DNA of 15,425 nt from Candidatus Nomurabacteria bacterium RIFCSPLOWO2_01_FULL_41_12 (lineage in GTDB: Bacteria > Patescibacteriota > Minisyncoccia > Phycocordibacterales > UBA9973): the NCBI GenBank assembly GCA_001787035.1, contig MFUY01000004.1, positions 15,248 to 30,672 on the forward strand, written 5' to 3'. The translations under genes were made by a program, and so were the position numbers. A model generated the notes under the pieces. That model saw only the letters and a program-made list of their open reading frames with translations. It ran no database searches and was not told the origin of the DNA. This document shows positions 6,961 through 13,276 of the stretch, one piece after another. The first letter of the stretch is position 1. Each line of letters opens with the position of its first letter.

Positions 6961-7986
6961 ATGAAAACAATCAAAGTAGGCATTAATGGTTTTGGCAGGA
7001 TTGGCAGGGCGTTTTTAAAGGTGGCCTGGGATAGGCCGGAAATTGAAATAGTGGCGGTAAATGATTTAGGCGATATTGCGAACATGGCTTATCTCTTGAC
7101 ATACGATACAGTTTATAAAAAATGGGAACATGACATTAAGGTTGAAGGCGACAATTTATTGATTGATGGAAAGAAAGTAAAAGTTCTTGCAGAAAAAGAA
7201 CCAAGCAAGCTCCCATGGAAAGATTTGGGCGTTGACGTAGTGGTGGAATCCACTGGAATTTTTACCAGTTATGAAAAATCAAAAGTACATCTTGATTCCG
7301 GCGCGAAAAAAGTTGTAATTTCTGCTCCAGCCAAAGACGGTGATGGCACGGTACAGGGTGAGACAATTTTACTTGGAGTAAATGAAGAGAAATTCGGCAC
7401 CTGCGACATTACTTCCAATGCGTCTTGCACTACAAATGCTGCGAGTCCCTTAATTGCAATTTTAGATGAAACACTTGGTATTGAAAAAGCAATACTAAAT
7501 ACAGTACATGGGTATACTGCCTCACAAGCGCTTGTGGATGGTCCTAGTAAAAAAGATTTGCGTGAGGGCCGAGCTGCGGCCCAAAACATCGTGCCTTCTT
7601 CAACCGGCGCGGCTATTGCAGTCACAAAAGCTTTTACGAAACTCGAAGGACTCTTTGACGGCATATCCATCCGTGTGCCGGTGCCGGCAGGGTCAATTGT
7701 TGATATTACTTTTATTGCCAAGAGAGATACGACAGCGGAAGAGGTAAATAACATACTAAAAAAGGCGGCAAAAGACGTAAGGTGGAAGAATCTTTTTGCT
7801 GTTACTGAAGAAGAGCTTGTTTCATCCGATATTTTAGGGAGTCACTATGGTTCTATTGCAGATCTAAAAATGACTCGCGTCGTGGGAGGTAACTTAATAA
7901 AAGTTATGGCTTGGTATGACAATGAAATGGGCTATACATATACGCTAGTTGACCATGTGATTAAGACTGGGAATGCTATTAAATAG
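6961..7986 (+). CDS. gap: Glyceraldehyde-3-phosphate dehydrogenase
   Basis: Phosphorylating GAPDH that converts glyceraldehyde-3-phosphate to 1,3-bisphosphoglycerate in the cytoplasm. The 341-residue product has the Rossmann start VGINGFGRIGR (6-16), the nucleotide-binding acidic residue Asp35 in VNDLGD (suggesting NAD preference), the active-site SNASCTTNAASP with catalytic Cys156, and TVHGYTASQALVDGP with the partner His. The C-terminus WYDNEMGYT is typical. It opens the plus-strand central-carbon run; 23 bp separate it from the DUF4258 gene. Length is normal and nothing appears broken. Confidence 0.97.
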   Translation: MKTIKVGINGFGRIGRAFLKVAWDRPEIEIVAVNDLGDIANMAYLLTYDTVYKKWEHDIKVEGDNLLIDGKKVKVLAEKEPSKLPWKDLGVDVVVESTGIFTSYEKSKVHLDSGAKKVVISAPAKDGDGTVQGETILLGVNEEKFGTCDITSNASCTTNAASPLIAILDETLGIEKAILNTVHGYTASQALVDGPSKKDLREGRAAAQNIVPSSTGAAIAVTKAFTKLEGLFDGISIRVPVPAGSIVDITFIAKRDTTAEEVNNILKKAAKDVRWKNLFAVTEEELVSSDILGSHYGSIADLKMTRVVGGNLIKVMAWYDNEMGYTYTLVDHVIKTGNAIK

Positions 7987-8009
7987 CATATGGACATCTA
8001 AAATTATCT

Positions 8010-8237
8010 ATGGCCGAAATTATACTGACAAATCATGTACAATCTAGACTATTAGAAAGAGGAATTGATGTTCACGAAGCTAAGCAAACTGCAAAAAATG
8101 GAAAGATTACAAAAAAAGAAAATAATGGTAAGATTACAAAAGAGAGGATTTTATATGATGGGAGAGTTCTAGTAGTTGTTTTTAAGCAGGAAATGAGTAA
8201 GATTATAATTATAACAGCATATTATTATGAAAATTGA
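8010..8237 (+). CDS. DUF4258-like small protein (possible toxin-fold)
   Basis: A 75-residue basic protein. The N-terminal HVQSRLLERGID (helix with H...R...ERGI) and the C-terminal strands RILYDGRVLVVVFKQE and KIIIITAYYY match the layout of DUF4258 proteins, a RelE/HicA-sized family often found next to DUF2283 genes and thought by association to be toxin-antitoxin-like. The catalytic role is not established. Residues 30-47 are an imperfect duplication (NGKITKKEN then NGKITKERI), which lengthens the loop between helix and strands. The gene overlaps the next one by 11 bases, so they are translationally coupled. It and its two downstream neighbours are visibly AT-richer than the flanking metabolic genes, suggesting later acquisition. 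Confidence 0.75.
   Translation: MAEIILTNHVQSRLLERGIDVHEAKQTAKNGKITKKENNGKITKERILYDGRVLVVVFKQEMSKIIIITAYYYEN
8097..8150 (+). repeat. 27-bp imperfect tandem duplication within DUF4258 gene
   Basis: Two adjacent 27-bp units (8097-8123 and 8124-8150), about 20 of 27 positions identical and 17 of the first 18 (AATGG, then AAGATTACAAAA). The unit is nine codons, so the frame is kept. Confidence 0.8.
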
Positions 8238-8526
8238 AGATGACAAAACAATAGATGCAAGATATGTGCGTATTAAAAAGGGTCAAATAACACATACTAA
8301 GAAAGAGCGAGACTGGCTCTTATTTGACTGTGCTGCGAATGGAGATGTATTAGGAGTTGAAATATTGGATTTTTCTAAACATCCAGTTAGCATTTTTACT
8401 GTTGGAAAAAATTTTTTTGGTTGTAGTCTGATAAAATCTAAACCACTTGGAAAAGATCAAGAGAGTTTAGGGTTAACGGTTGATTCTCCAGAGCATGAGA
8501 AAGACAGTCAATTTGCTTTTGCCTAA
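8227..8526 (+). CDS. DUF2283-like protein, extended C-terminus
   Basis: A 99-residue protein whose first half follows the DUF2283 pattern: a strand near ARYVRIKKGQITHTKK, then LLFDCAANGDVLGVEILDFSKH, close to the family core of a strand, a D-x-D/NG turn and a V(L)GxEIL segment. Family members are usually near 60-70 residues; here about 45 further residues follow (from PVSIFTVGKN to the end at QFAFA), with no recognisable motif. Its start lies inside the DUF4258 reading frame (11-nt overlap), an arrangement typical of coupled two-gene modules in which the DUF2283 protein may be the partner or antitoxin. That role is inferred only from gene pairing. Confidence 0.7.
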   Translation: MKIEDDKTIDARYVRIKKGQITHTKKERDWLLFDCAANGDVLGVEILDFSKHPVSIFTVGKNFFGCSLIKSKPLGKDQESLGLTVDSPEHEKDSQFAFA

Positions 8527-8529
8527 ATA

Positions 8530-9030
8530 ATGGGAAAGGATTACAAAACAAAAAAGTTTGAAATAGAATATGCTAAATGTGTATGGGGGTTGCTTTGTAG
8601 TCTTTCCTCTGTTGATCAAGAAAGGAATAATATATCATTGTTTAATGTAGTAGAGCAGATTAACATTCCTATAGAATTTTTTGTTCAGCAGAAAAAAGAA
8701 AATAAGAATTTAGTATTCCCATTCTCGTATGAAGTTGTGTTGTGCTGGAGACGGACATTAGATATTGGAATATCTAATGAAGAAATATTGGCTGATTTTA
8801 AAATAAAAGTAGTTGATCCATCTGGTAAAATTTTACAAGAGATACTTAGCCCACTTAAATTTCCTAAAGGGATAAAAAGATTAAGATCTCGACTTGTCAT
8901 GCAGGGCATGTTAGCTAGTATGGCTGGAGATTATGCTTATCATGTAGAAATTAAATTACCAAATCAGAATGATTTTGAAAAAGTTTTAGAAATTCCTTTA
9001 GAGGTTAGGGAAGTATCGAGTCCAAAATAA
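8530..9030 (+). CDS. Hypothetical beta-rich protein
   Basis: A 166-residue protein of unknown function. Alternating hydrophobic stretches (NNISLFNVVEQINIPIEFF, FPFSYEVVLCWRR, ADFKIKVVDPSGKILQEI, GDYAYHVEIKLP, KVLEIPLEVRE) suggest a beta-sandwich. The layout (a Cys near the N-terminus, a 'slfnv.e.i' strand, a 'GdY.y.v.i' strand near the end) recalls small uncharacterised proteins such as the DUF6941 group, but I am not sure of that. No signal peptide or membrane span. It starts three bases after the DUF2283 stop and ends one base before rpiB, so it is co-transcribed with both. AT-rich codon use matches the two genes before it and differs from rpiB. Confidence 0.65.
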   Translation: MGKDYKTKKFEIEYAKCVWGLLCSLSSVDQERNNISLFNVVEQINIPIEFFVQQKKENKNLVFPFSYEVVLCWRRTLDIGISNEEILADFKIKVVDPSGKILQEILSPLKFPKGIKRLRSRLVMQGMLASMAGDYAYHVEIKLPNQNDFEKVLEIPLEVREVSSPK

Positions 9031-9031
9031 A

Positions 9032-9517
9032 ATGAAAATTTTTATCGGGGCGGATCATGCGGGTTATGAGTTGAAAGAAAAATTAAAGGTATATTTAAGC
9101 GGGCTTGGGCATGAGGTTGAAGATAAAGGTGCTTTTAAATATGACGCAGATGATGATTATCCGGACTTTGTACTCCCCGTGGCGGAAGCCGTGGCTAAAG
9201 ATAAAGAAAGTCGCGGAATTATACTTAGCGGTACGGGACAGGGCGAAGCGATGTGCGCAAATAGGGTGCCTGGCGCGCGAGCGGCCGTGTTCTACGGGCA
9301 GGCCGTGGCTAAAGAGGCAGTTGATATAAAGGGCGTAACAAGCATAGACCCTTTTGAAATTTTAAAACTTTCCCGCTTGCACAATGACGCCAATATTCTG
9401 TCTCTGAGTGTTAGATTTTTATCCGACGATGAAATAAAATTTGCCATTGAATTATTTTTAACTACAAAGTTTTCAGGAGACGAAAGGCACATTAGGAGAA
9501 TAAATAAACTGGGCTAG
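9032..9517 (+). CDS. rpiB: Ribose-5-phosphate isomerase B
   Basis: Interconverts ribose-5-phosphate and ribulose-5-phosphate in the non-oxidative pentose phosphate pathway. The 161-residue RpiB/LacAB-family product has GADHAGYELK (6-15), DYPDF (42-46), the active-site loop SGTGQGEAMCANRVPGARA (66-84), SRLHNDANILSL and the C-terminal FSGDERHIRRI. The position of the E. coli base Cys is Ser66, while Glu72 sits in GxGE as in the mycobacterial-type enzymes that use Glu as the base; catalysis by Glu72 is inferred. It follows the AT-rich cassette with a 1-bp gap and is followed by the phosphatase gene 13 bp on. Confidence 0.93.
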   Translation: MKIFIGADHAGYELKEKLKVYLSGLGHEVEDKGAFKYDADDDYPDFVLPVAEAVAKDKESRGIILSGTGQGEAMCANRVPGARAAVFYGQAVAKEAVDIKGVTSIDPFEILKLSRLHNDANILSLSVRFLSDDEIKFAIELFLTTKFSGDERHIRRINKLG

Positions 9518-9530
9518 TTTGTATAAATTT

Positions 9531-10328
9531 ATGGAAAACAAATCCAAAGAATTGGAAGTGGCGATAAAAGCGGCGCTAGAAGCCGGTAAAATTCTGGAAA
9601 AACACCAAGAGACAGAAATTGAGAGAATTGTAAAAGAAGATAAGAGTATGGTAACTTTAGCGGATGCGGAGTCAGAAGAATTGATTAAAAAAATAATTAC
9701 AGAAAATTTTCCCGAGCATTCAATAGTAGGAGAAGAGACAGATGCAATCAGACTAGAGAGTCCGTATACTTGGTACATAGATCCTGTGGATGGGAGCAGA
9801 AACTTTGCACATAAAATTCCATTTTTTGCGGTGTCTATAGCGTTATTACACGGTGATGATATCCTCATTGGAGTTGTTTACAACCCCGTTACTAGGTCTC
9901 TTTTCTATGCAGAAAAAGGACAAGGAGCTTATTTAAATGGTAAAAGAATCCATGTTTCAAAAGCTAATAAAGATAAATGCATTGTTACTGTTGCTGTAGG
10001 CAGAAAGTCTTCGCAATTGCTACGCAGAAATTTACTGCATTATTTGCCTGAAAATGTAGTTTCTTCTGTGCGAGACTTTGGTTGTACTGCTTTAGATCTT
10101 GCTTTTGTAGCGAGAGGCAGTACCGAAGCGGATATAAAACTTGGATTCAAGACATATGATGCAGCTTCCGGAATATTGCTCATTATAGAGGCAGGCGGAA
10201 TTGTTACTGGGATCAATGGAGATAAATGGAGACTATCTGACGAAGGGTCTTTCATCGCTTCCAACGGAGTCTTTCATGACCTGCTGCTCGAGGAGGTCAG
10301 GAAGCAGAAAGAAAAATTAAATTTGTAA
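9531..10328 (+). CDS. Inositol monophosphatase-family phosphatase
   Basis: Mg-dependent phosphatase of the IMPase/FBPase superfamily, 265 residues. Metal-binding motifs are GEETD (67-71) with Glu68/69, IDPVDGSRNF (83-92) with Asp84 and Asp87, and YDAASG (209-214) with Asp210, where the common form is WDxAAG. Substrate cannot be read from the sequence: inositol-1-phosphate, fructose-1,6-bisphosphate or another sugar phosphate are all possible, and placement between rpiB and rpe favours a sugar phosphate. The ATG at 9531 is chosen over an in-frame TTG at 9519. The bases before the start (TAAATTTATGG) closely match those before rpe and contain no Shine-Dalgarno sequence. Seven bp separate it from rpe. 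Confidence 0.88.
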   Translation: MENKSKELEVAIKAALEAGKILEKHQETEIERIVKEDKSMVTLADAESEELIKKIITENFPEHSIVGEETDAIRLESPYTWYIDPVDGSRNFAHKIPFFAVSIALLHGDDILIGVVYNPVTRSLFYAEKGQGAYLNGKRIHVSKANKDKCIVTVAVGRKSSQLLRRNLLHYLPENVVSSVRDFGCTALDLAFVARGSTEADIKLGFKTYDAASGILLIIEAGGIVTGINGDKWRLSDEGSFIASNGVFHDLLLEEVRKQKEKLNL

Positions 10329-10335
10329 TAAATTT

Positions 10336-11061
10336 ATGGCATCTATAACTCCCGCAATCTTAGAAAAAAGTTTTAGTGAAATAAAAAATAAGCTTACTTT
10401 TTTGCGCGAGCAAACTAAAACCGTGCATATAGATTTTTGTGATGGTATTTTTACACCGAGCCAGACTTGGCCTTTCACAACTGGGGGTTTTGAGGATATG
10501 GATTTTGAAAAAATTATGAATGAAGAAGAAGGCATGCCGTTTTGGGAAGAATTTGATTTTGAGTTTGACCTGATGGTGGCAAATGCGGTTGAAAATTTTG
10601 ACTTATATATAAAATTGGGCCCGAAGAGGATAATCTTTCATTTAGGAGCCCTCGGCCATAGCCTTACGGGCGAGGCGCAGAAAAATATTGAAGAATTTGA
10701 ACATTTTTTAGAAGGATTGGATATGTATATGCGGGATAGTGTAGAGATAGGTCTTGCTTTCAAGCCGAGTGATGATTTATCTGTTGTATCTAAATTGTCA
10801 CATAAAGTGGATTTCTTACATTGCATGGGGTCAGACAACATCGGTCACCAAGGCGAGGTTTTTTCCGATAAGGCATTAGAAAATATAAAATTTCTTAAAA
10901 AAAATCTCCCCGGAGTTGTTATATCGGTGGATATTGGTATTAATCTAGAAAATGCTTCTGCCATACTTGACGCCGGAGCGGATAGGCTCACTGTGGGTTC
11001 CAGTCTCTGGAAGAGCCCGGACCCAATCGAGACATTGGAAGCTTTTCAAAATTTGGTATAA
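10336..11061 (+). CDS. Divergent ribulose-phosphate 3-epimerase-like protein
   Basis: TIM-barrel protein of the Rpe family, 241 residues, expected to interconvert ribulose-5-phosphate and xylulose-5-phosphate. Family marks are ITPAIL (4-9), HIDFCDG (31-37), DLMVAN (78-83), EIGLAFKPS (137-145), the late Asp in SVDIGI (197-202) and phosphate-binding DRLTVGSSLW (216-225). It is unusual: the second metal His of the HLMV motif is replaced by Asp78; the conserved MSVNPGFGGQ loop is MGSDNIGHQG (164-173); and an acidic insert (FEDMDFEKIMNEEEGMPFWEEF, about 52-73) precedes the 78 position. So either metal coordination or the substrate has shifted. Context between rpiB, the phosphatase and transketolase supports a pentose-phosphate role. 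The gene symbol is left blank because activity is uncertain. Confidence 0.8.
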   Translation: MASITPAILEKSFSEIKNKLTFLREQTKTVHIDFCDGIFTPSQTWPFTTGGFEDMDFEKIMNEEEGMPFWEEFDFEFDLMVANAVENFDLYIKLGPKRIIFHLGALGHSLTGEAQKNIEEFEHFLEGLDMYMRDSVEIGLAFKPSDDLSVVSKLSHKVDFLHCMGSDNIGHQGEVFSDKALENIKFLKKNLPGVVISVDIGINLENASAILDAGADRLTVGSSLWKSPDPIETLEAFQNLV

Positions 11062-11062
11062 T
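11035..11062 (+). promoter_or_regulatory. Predicted internal promoter for the transketolase genes
   Basis: TTGGAA (11035-11040), a 16-nt spacer and a perfect TATAAT (11057-11062) overlapping the rpe stop codon. Transcription would begin near 11069, just at the ATG of a 23-codon mini-ORF and about 70 nt before tktN. Confidence 0.45.
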
Positions 11063-11069
11063 TGTATTA

Positions 11070-11141
11070 ATGAATTCTTTAACTGACGAAAACCCCGAAG
11101 GAGAGCATAGCTCCCTACGGGGCAAGAATAAAAGAATATAA
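11070..11141 (+). CDS. Possible 23-residue leader peptide ahead of tktN
   Basis: An ATG at 11070 opens a 23-codon frame (starts MNSLTDENPEGEH, ends RGKNKRI) whose TAA stop at 11139-11141 shares its last base with the ATG of tktN. It starts 7 nt after a TATAAT box, matching the leaderless spacing seen at other genes here, and contains the hairpin 11093-11122. The exact TAATG stop-start junction would couple its translation to tktN. It could equally be chance; no family is recognisable. Confidence 0.3.
   Translation: MNSLTDENPEGEHSSLRGKNKRI
11093..11122 (+). promoter_or_regulatory. Hairpin in the tktN leader
   Basis: CCCCG (11093-11097) pairs with CGGGG (11118-11122), and GGAG (11100-11103) with CTCC (11111-11114), with a 7-nt loop. 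On the plus strand no U-run follows, so it is not a usual terminator for rpe. On the minus strand it is followed by TTTTCG, which would be a weak terminator, but no minus-strand gene is nearby. A role in the leader of tktN is possible. Confidence 0.45.
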
Positions 11142-12016
11142 TGTCTTTATTAACCGAGCAAAAAATTTTATATTTAACACAGAAAGCGAATGACATTCGC
11201 AAAAGTATTATTGAAATGCTCTTGGAAGCGGGGAGCGGGCATACGGCGGGACCGCTCGGCATGGCGGATGTTTTCACCCTTTTTTATTTTCATATTTTAA
11301 AACACGATCCGCAAAATCCGACATGGGAGGAGCGAGATAGGTTGGTGCTTTCAAACGGGCATATCTGTCCGGTACTTTATGCGACAATGGCGCATGCCGG
11401 ATATTTTCCACTGGAGGAATTGAAAACCTTGCGCAAATTCGGCACCAGACTTCAAGGACATCCTTGGCGAGAATCTTTACCTTATCTTGAAACTTCATCT
11501 GGGCCCTTAGGCGCAGGACTTTCACAAGCTGTAGGTATGGCACTGGCTGATAGAATGGACGGGAAAGACAAAGACAGATTTATTTACTGTTTTATATCCG
11601 ATGGCGAGCATGATGAAGGAAATACTTGGGAGGCCATCATGTTCGCAGGAAAAAATAAATTAAGGAATTTAATTGCTGTTGTTGATAGAAATAATATACA
11701 AATAGATGGTTTTACTGAAAATATCATGCCTCTTGAGCCACTTGCTGATAAATGGCGAGCTTTCAATTGGCATGTTGTAGAAGTGGGAGGACATGATTTT
11801 AGAGCCGTCAATGAAGCAGTAGAAGAAGCACAGGCGGTGTATGAAAAGCCGACGGTCATAATCGCGCACAATATTCCAGGTAAAGGCGTGCACGAATTTG
11901 AGAGAGATTATAAATGGCATGGTTATGACCCAAATCCTAAAGACGAGATAGATTATGCAATGGCGCTAAGAGAGCTAAGAACCCTGGGCGGGAAAATTAA
12001 AAGCGAACACGAATGA
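11141..12016 (+). CDS. Transketolase, N-terminal (TPP-binding) subunit
   Basis: Pyrophosphate-binding half of a split transketolase, 291 residues. It transfers two-carbon units between ketose and aldose phosphates together with the C-terminal subunit encoded from 12146. Visible are SGHTAGPLGMAD (32-43, His34), GHICPVLYA (73-81), SSGPLGAGLSQAVGMA (119-134), the TPP/Mg motif SDGEHDEGNTWEA (153-165, with Ser where GDG is common) and DRNNIQIDG (182-190). It ends with TGA. Two-gene transketolases are common in archaea and in many reduced bacteria. The two halves are separated here by 129 bp, almost wholly a palindromic element, whereas such subunit genes are usually adjacent or overlapping. Confidence 0.93.
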   Translation: MSLLTEQKILYLTQKANDIRKSIIEMLLEAGSGHTAGPLGMADVFTLFYFHILKHDPQNPTWEERDRLVLSNGHICPVLYATMAHAGYFPLEELKTLRKFGTRLQGHPWRESLPYLETSSGPLGAGLSQAVGMALADRMDGKDKDRFIYCFISDGEHDEGNTWEAIMFAGKNKLRNLIAVVDRNNIQIDGFTENIMPLEPLADKWRAFNWHVVEVGGHDFRAVNEAVEEAQAVYEKPTVIIAHNIPGKGVHEFERDYKWHGYDPNPKDEIDYAMALRELRTLGGKIKSEHE

Positions 12017-12020
12017 TATG

Positions 12021-12136
12021 TAAATTTTATGAAATCAAATTTTCTTCGGTACGGATTTTTTGAAGCTTAAAAAATCCTGAAATTCTCGGCCCGTCGGCCT
12101 CGAAACCCCTGCGAAAGTTTATTTCATAAAATTTTA
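12021..12136 (+). repeat. Structured palindromic element, tktN-tktC intercistronic copy
   Basis: Arms 12022-12035 (AAATTTTATGAAAT) and 12121-12134 are perfect inverted repeats. Pairing continues inward (AAATTTTC 12037-12044 with GAAAGTTT 12113-12120, one G-T pair) with a one-base bulge. The core has hairpin A (GGATTTTTT / AAAAAATCC, identical to the first copy) and hairpin B (GGCC 12088-12091, loop CGTC, GGCC 12096-12099). The 34 nt at 12045-12078 are identical to 6837-6870. Relative to that copy, hairpin B changes T-A to C-G, its outer stem changes T-A to C-G, and the inner closing stem changes T-A to C-G, so all three pairs are kept. It lies in the transcribed gap between two co-operating subunit genes. 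Confidence 0.85.
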
Positions 12137-12145
12137 TTAAATAAA

Positions 12146-13144
12146 ATGTTAAATCCAAAACTAAAATTAAATCCGAAAATTTTTAATGAGGACGTTAAAC
12201 AAATGCCCATACGTAAAGGTTTCGGGCAGGGATTAGTTTTAGCCGGGGAGGCAGACAGCAATGTTGTCGCGCTTTGCGCGGATTTGACGGAGTCTACCCA
12301 GATGATTTTTTTTAAAGAGAAATTTCCGGAGCGTTTTGTGGAAGTTGGTGTGGCCGAGCAAAATTTAGCAACAATTGCTTCCGGCATGGCGGCAATGGGG
12401 AAAATTCCTTTCTGTTCTTCTTATGCAATGTTTAATCCCGGGCGCAATTGGGAACAGATAAGAACGACCATAGCTTACAATGATAGACCTGTAAAAATAG
12501 TTGGTTCACATGGAGGTGTTTCAGTGGGGCCCGACGGTGGCACACACCAGGCGCTAGAAGATATTGCGCTTATGCGAGTACTTCCCAATATGGACGTACT
12601 TAGTCCATGCGATAGCATAGAAGCGAAGAAAATGACGCTGGCTTTAGCTAAAACAAAAAAGCCGGCGTATTTACGCTTAGCCCGGGAAAAAACGCCAGTC
12701 ATTACTACCGAGGAAACTCCTATGCAAACAGGAAAAGCAGAGATTTATTGGATGCCGGATGTGGGACTAGCGCAAGTGGGGATAATTGCAACCGGTAGCT
12801 TAGTCCACCGCGCATTGCTTGCGGCGAAAGAACTTGAAACTGAAGATATAAAAATAAAAGTAATGAATCTGGCTTCTGTCAAGCCGATAGATGTGGAGGC
12901 TATAGTTGCTCTCGCCAAAGAATGCAAGGGAATAGTGACAGTAGAAGAGCATCAGGTTGCCGGGGGTATGGGCTCCGCTGTGGCAGAAGTTCTCGCCCAT
13001 AATTATCCAGTACCAATAGAGTTCATCGGAGTGCAAGACAAATTCGGCCAGTCCGGAAGCCCCGATGAACTGGTGGAGCATTATGGTATGGGGAAAAATT
13101 CCATCAAAGATGCGGTAAAAAAAGTGCTTACTAGAAAAATTTAG
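12146..13144 (+). CDS. Transketolase, C-terminal subunit
   Basis: Pyrimidine-binding and C-terminal domains of the split transketolase, 332 residues. The catalytic glutamate that activates thiamine diphosphate is Glu71 in FVEVGVAEQNL (64-74). Further family segments are GSHGGVSVGPDGGTHQ, the C-terminal domain beginning near GIIATGSLVH, TVEEHQVAGGMGSAVAEVL, and the end DKFGQSGSPDELVEHYGM. It must pair with the tktN product to form the active site at the subunit interface. The start at 12146 is kept because LNPKIF is commonly found before the first helix; an ATG at residue 20 would give a shorter form. No Shine-Dalgarno sequence precedes it (AAATAAAATG). Convergent with the sugar kinase gene. 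Confidence 0.93.
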   Translation: MLNPKLKLNPKIFNEDVKQMPIRKGFGQGLVLAGEADSNVVALCADLTESTQMIFFKEKFPERFVEVGVAEQNLATIASGMAAMGKIPFCSSYAMFNPGRNWEQIRTTIAYNDRPVKIVGSHGGVSVGPDGGTHQALEDIALMRVLPNMDVLSPCDSIEAKKMTLALAKTKKPAYLRLAREKTPVITTEETPMQTGKAEIYWMPDVGLAQVGIIATGSLVHRALLAAKELETEDIKIKVMNLASVKPIDVEAIVALAKECKGIVTVEEHQVAGGMGSAVAEVLAHNYPVPIEFIGVQDKFGQSGSPDELVEHYGMGKNSIKDAVKKVLTRKI

Positions 13145-13262
13145 AAAAGTAATTTTTATAATGCAATCTATCTGGCGAAGCTTCGCCAGCGAACTGCTTG
13201 TCGTTCAAGAAAATAATAAACGGAGTACCATTTTCATTTTCTAAACTCCTGCGCAAGGCATT
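13131..13262 (-). pseudogene. Possible remnant of a coding sequence, antisense to the tktC end
   Basis: On the minus strand a 43-codon stop-free frame reads like a protein fragment (for example NGTPFIIFLNDKQFAGEASP, then DRLHYKNYF) but has no ATG and is preceded by a stop at 13263-13265. It fills the gap between tktC and the kinase gene and runs into the 3' end of tktC on the opposite strand. No family recognised. It may be chance. Confidence 0.2.
13172..13189. repeat. Perfect 18-bp palindrome between convergent genes
   Basis: CTGGCGAAGCTTCGCCAG is its own reverse complement. Further out, TTAGAAAAG (13141-13149) and CTTTTCTAA (13272-13280) form an inverted pair that includes the stop codons of both convergent genes. 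No T-run follows on either strand, so it is not a standard intrinsic terminator, but it sits where a bidirectional one would be expected. Confidence 0.55.
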
Positions 13263-13276
13263 CTAAAAACTCTTTT

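Noticed and set aside
8097..8150. CRISPR-like repeat
   Set aside because: Only two adjacent coding units with no spacers; it is a tandem duplication in a gene.
9519..9530. TTG start for the IMPase-like gene
   Set aside because: The ATG four codons later gives the full conserved domain, and its context TAAATTTATGG matches that of rpe.
649..12016. Alternative genetic code (TGA as Gly)
   Set aside because: TGA ends hisS and tktN exactly at family-expected C-termini, and no gene has internal TGA codons.
13172..13189. Intrinsic terminator at the 18-bp palindrome
   Set aside because: No T-run follows on either strand, so it is reported only as a palindrome.
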